Origin: an uncultured Eubacterium sp.
GTDB lineage: Bacteria; Bacillota; Clostridia; Lachnospirales; Lachnospiraceae
Direction: 5' to 3'
NCBI GenBank assembly: GCA_910586225.1
Contig: CAJUIL010000033.1
Location: forward strand, 1-43,413
DNA length: 43,413 nucleotides
Below are positions 42,119-43,413 of the stretch, one piece after another. Each line of letters starts with the position of its first letter. Within the stretch, counting starts at the first letter, position 1. Below the pieces are notes generated by a model that worked only from the letters and a program-made list of their open reading frames with translations, had not been told where the DNA came from and searched no databases. The translations under genes and the position numbers were made by a program.

Positions 42119-43117
42119 ATGAATATGTATGAAAATACTGGTGAATCATGGGATTTGTATACGAAAGACCGGGAAAAGACGGGCAGGACGCACAGACGCG
42201 GACTGCCTGTGCCCGAAGGCAGCTACCACATAGCTGTCCATATCTGCATTTTTAACAGCAAAAACCAGCTGTTGATCCAGCAGCGCCAGCCGTTTAAAAA
42301 GGGATGGCCGAATATGTGGGATATTTCGGTTGGCGGCTCTGCCGTAGCAGGCGACAGCAGCAGTCAGGCGGCGCAGCGCGAGGCGATGGAGGAGCTTGGC
42401 CTAGAGCTGGATCTGTCCGGGGAGCGGCCGTTTTTTACCATGAATTTTTCCGGCGGTTTTGATGATTTTTATATTGTCGAGCAGGATGTCGACCTTACAA
42501 AGCTCAGACTGCAGCCTGAGGAGGTGCGCCAGGTACGCTGGGCGGATAAAGAGGAGGTTGTCAAAATGCAGGCGCTGGGTACGATGATCCCATACTGGTT
42601 CTTAGACCGTCTGTTTGACATCCGCGGCAGCTATGACAGGCAGGGAGAGCGGATCCATTGTATCCGCACAGGCTTTGCAGGGCTTGCCCATCTGGAATCC
42701 TGGATGAGCCTGGCGCAGGTGATCCGATATGATCTTCCGGGTATGGATACGGAGGAAGCCATACAAGGCTACTGTGGATCAGTCATCCAACATATAAAAG
42801 AGGGCGCCGCCATCTATGCGGCGGACGGCAATATGCTGGTAGGAGTATTGCTGTTTTCTGCAACGAAGGGAAAAATATCCTGCCTCGCTGTCCATCCAGA
42901 GTACCGCAGACAGAAGATTGCGTCTAAGATGCTGGAGCTGATGCAGACAAAGCTGGAGCCTGGGTGTCCGCTGACAGTGGAAACGTTTCGCGCAGAGGAT
43001 GCAAAGGGTGAGGCAGCAAGAAGCTTTTATCAAGCGCTTGGCTTCGTTCCGGGAGCGCTTGGGACGCTGGATCATTATCCAGTGCAGACGTTTGTATGGA
43101 CTGGTGGTGGGGAGTGA
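42119..43117 (+). CDS. Nudix hydrolase fused to a GNAT N-acetyltransferase
   Basis: The 332-residue protein has an N-terminal Nudix domain of the IPP-isomerase/YfcD-like type (VPEGSYHIAVHICIFNSKNQ; KGWPNMWDISVGGSAVAGDS, then AAQREAMEELGLEL). The first metal-site Glu of the Nudix box is Asp here (GDSS), while REAMEE is intact. Residues about 215-332 are a GNAT fold (GKISCLAVHPEYRRQKIASK for acetyl-CoA, ARSFYQALGFVPG). A linker of about 50 residues joins them. Nudix enzymes hydrolyse nucleoside-diphosphate-linked compounds; the fusion suggests a linked repair or salvage reaction, but the substrate is unknown. The ribosome site is weak, so translation is probably coupled to the gene before it. 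Confidence 0.88.
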   Translation: MNMYENTGESWDLYTKDREKTGRTHRRGLPVPEGSYHIAVHICIFNSKNQLLIQQRQPFKKGWPNMWDISVGGSAVAGDSSSQAAQREAMEELGLELDLSGERPFFTMNFSGGFDDFYIVEQDVDLTKLRLQPEEVRQVRWADKEEVVKMQALGTMIPYWFLDRLFDIRGSYDRQGERIHCIRTGFAGLAHLESWMSLAQVIRYDLPGMDTEEAIQGYCGSVIQHIKEGAAIYAADGNMLVGVLLFSATKGKISCLAVHPEYRRQKIASKMLELMQTKLEPGCPLTVETFRAEDAKGEAARSFYQALGFVPGALGTLDHYPVQTFVWTGGGE

Positions 43118-43136
43118 TAAGGTAAAAATAATGTTA

Positions 43137-43171
43137 GGGCTTCCGCCGATAATCCATAGCAGCGGAAGCCC
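43137..43171. terminator. Bidirectional terminator between convergent genes
   Basis: GGGCTTCCGC (43137-43146) and GCGGAAGCCC (43162-43171) form a perfect 10-bp stem with a 15-base loop. T-rich tracts lie beyond it in both directions, so it probably ends both the Nudix-GNAT and GGGtGRT transcripts. Confidence 0.8.
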
Positions 43172-43189
43172 TTTCACATACACTATTTT

Positions 43190-43413
43190 TTAGAATTTAC
43201 CTGCATTTGCAGCTTCTTCAACAGAAACAGCAACAGCAACCGTAGCGCCGACCATCGGGTTGTTACCCATACCGATCAAGCCCATCATTTCTACGTGAGC
43301 CGGAACGGATGAAGAGCCTGCGAACTGTGCGTCTGAGTGCATACGTCCCATCGTATCGGTCATACCATAGGAAGCTGGGCCTGCAGCCATATTATCCGGA
43401 TGAAGCGTACGTC
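43190..43413 (-). CDS. GGGtGRT-family protein, C-terminal part (5' end outside the window)
   Basis: The minus strand is open from the right edge. It reads RTLHPDN, the end of the family's GGGTGRT motif, then MAAGPASYGMTDTMGRMHSD, AQFAGSSSVPAHVEMMG and GNNPMVGATVAVAVSVEEAA before the stop. This is the highly conserved C-terminus of the GGGtGRT family, soluble proteins of about 330 residues found mainly in anaerobic Firmicutes, whose function is not established. The internal ATG at 43388-43390 is not a start, because the family continues upstream without a break. Confidence 0.9.
   Translation of the reverse strand, partial: RTLHPDNMAAGPASYGMTDTMGRMHSDAQFAGSSSVPAHVEMMGLIGMGNNPMVGATVAVAVSVEEAANAGKF

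Overview
The window looks like a chromosome segment of an anaerobic, low-to-mid GC Gram-positive bacterium of the Clostridia, most likely a gut Lachnospiraceae. The basis is strong GGAGG ribosome-binding sites, frequent TTG/GTG starts, the C-terminus of a GGGtGRT-family protein at the right edge, QueH, a short topoisomerase III, and an ABC-dependent surface-glycan locus opening with a small helix-turn-helix gene. No rRNA, tRNA or CRISPR array was seen.

Layout. (1) 1-1.3 kb: 3' remnant of a family 2 glycosyltransferase, then a RelB/DinJ-YoeB toxin-antitoxin pair on the minus strand. (2) 1.5-6.6 kb: an AraC-type regulator divergent from two flavin/Fe-S/FAD enoate-type reductases of the BaiCD/BaiH kind, with a 12+12 bp inverted repeat between them; just downstream lies a decayed copy of the same stretch of glycosyltransferase seen at 0.3 kb. 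(3) 6.7-9.3 kb: a minus-strand pair, an AAA/ABC ATPase with a DUF3696-like end and a Toprim-like protein, resembling anti-phage modules. (4) 9.6-10.8 kb: junk yard with pieces of a surface protein and an IS110 transposase, then an 18-bp perfect inverted repeat enclosing 289 bp that carries a promoter pointing away from the glycan genes, a candidate phase-variable promoter switch in the OFF state. (5) 10.8-19.9 kb: tightly overlapping operon for an ABC-exported glycan (HTH, four glycosyltransferases, Wzm, Wzt with cargo-binding domain, and a methyltransferase/kinase-like/coiled-coil protein with the WbdD chain-terminator plan). (6) 20.0-34.2 kb: visibly more AT-rich block ending in a strong terminator. 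It encodes a GT2-GT4 fusion, two Gfo/Idh oxidoreductases, a DegT aminotransferase, a small four-helix flippase-like protein, a polyprenyl-phosphate-type GT2, then lipoate ligase, dihydrolipoamide dehydrogenase, E1beta, E1alpha, a lipoyl/subunit-binding/PglD-type acyltransferase fusion, and two membrane proteins, one GT-C-like. (7) 34.4-43.4 kb: ordinary chromosomal genes (queH, argH, asd, a DUF234-type ATPase, topB, a left-handed beta-helix protein, a Nudix-GNAT fusion, and the GGGtGRT tail).

The most exciting system is in region 6. A dedicated 2-oxoacid dehydrogenase (E1, E3 and its own lipoate ligase) lacks the usual E2 catalytic domain. In its place the lipoyl and E3/E1-binding domains are fused to a NeuD/PglD-like sugar acyltransferase. 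The simplest reading is that an acyl group made by oxidative decarboxylation is carried on the lipoyl arm straight to an amino sugar, without free acyl-CoA. The neighbouring genes give a full route: oxidoreductase and aminotransferase make the amino sugar, the fusion acylates it, a GT2 loads it on a lipid carrier, the small membrane protein flips it, and the GT-C protein adds it outside the cell to the glycan exported by Wzm/Wzt. The pathway is inferred from domain content; none of it has been tested.
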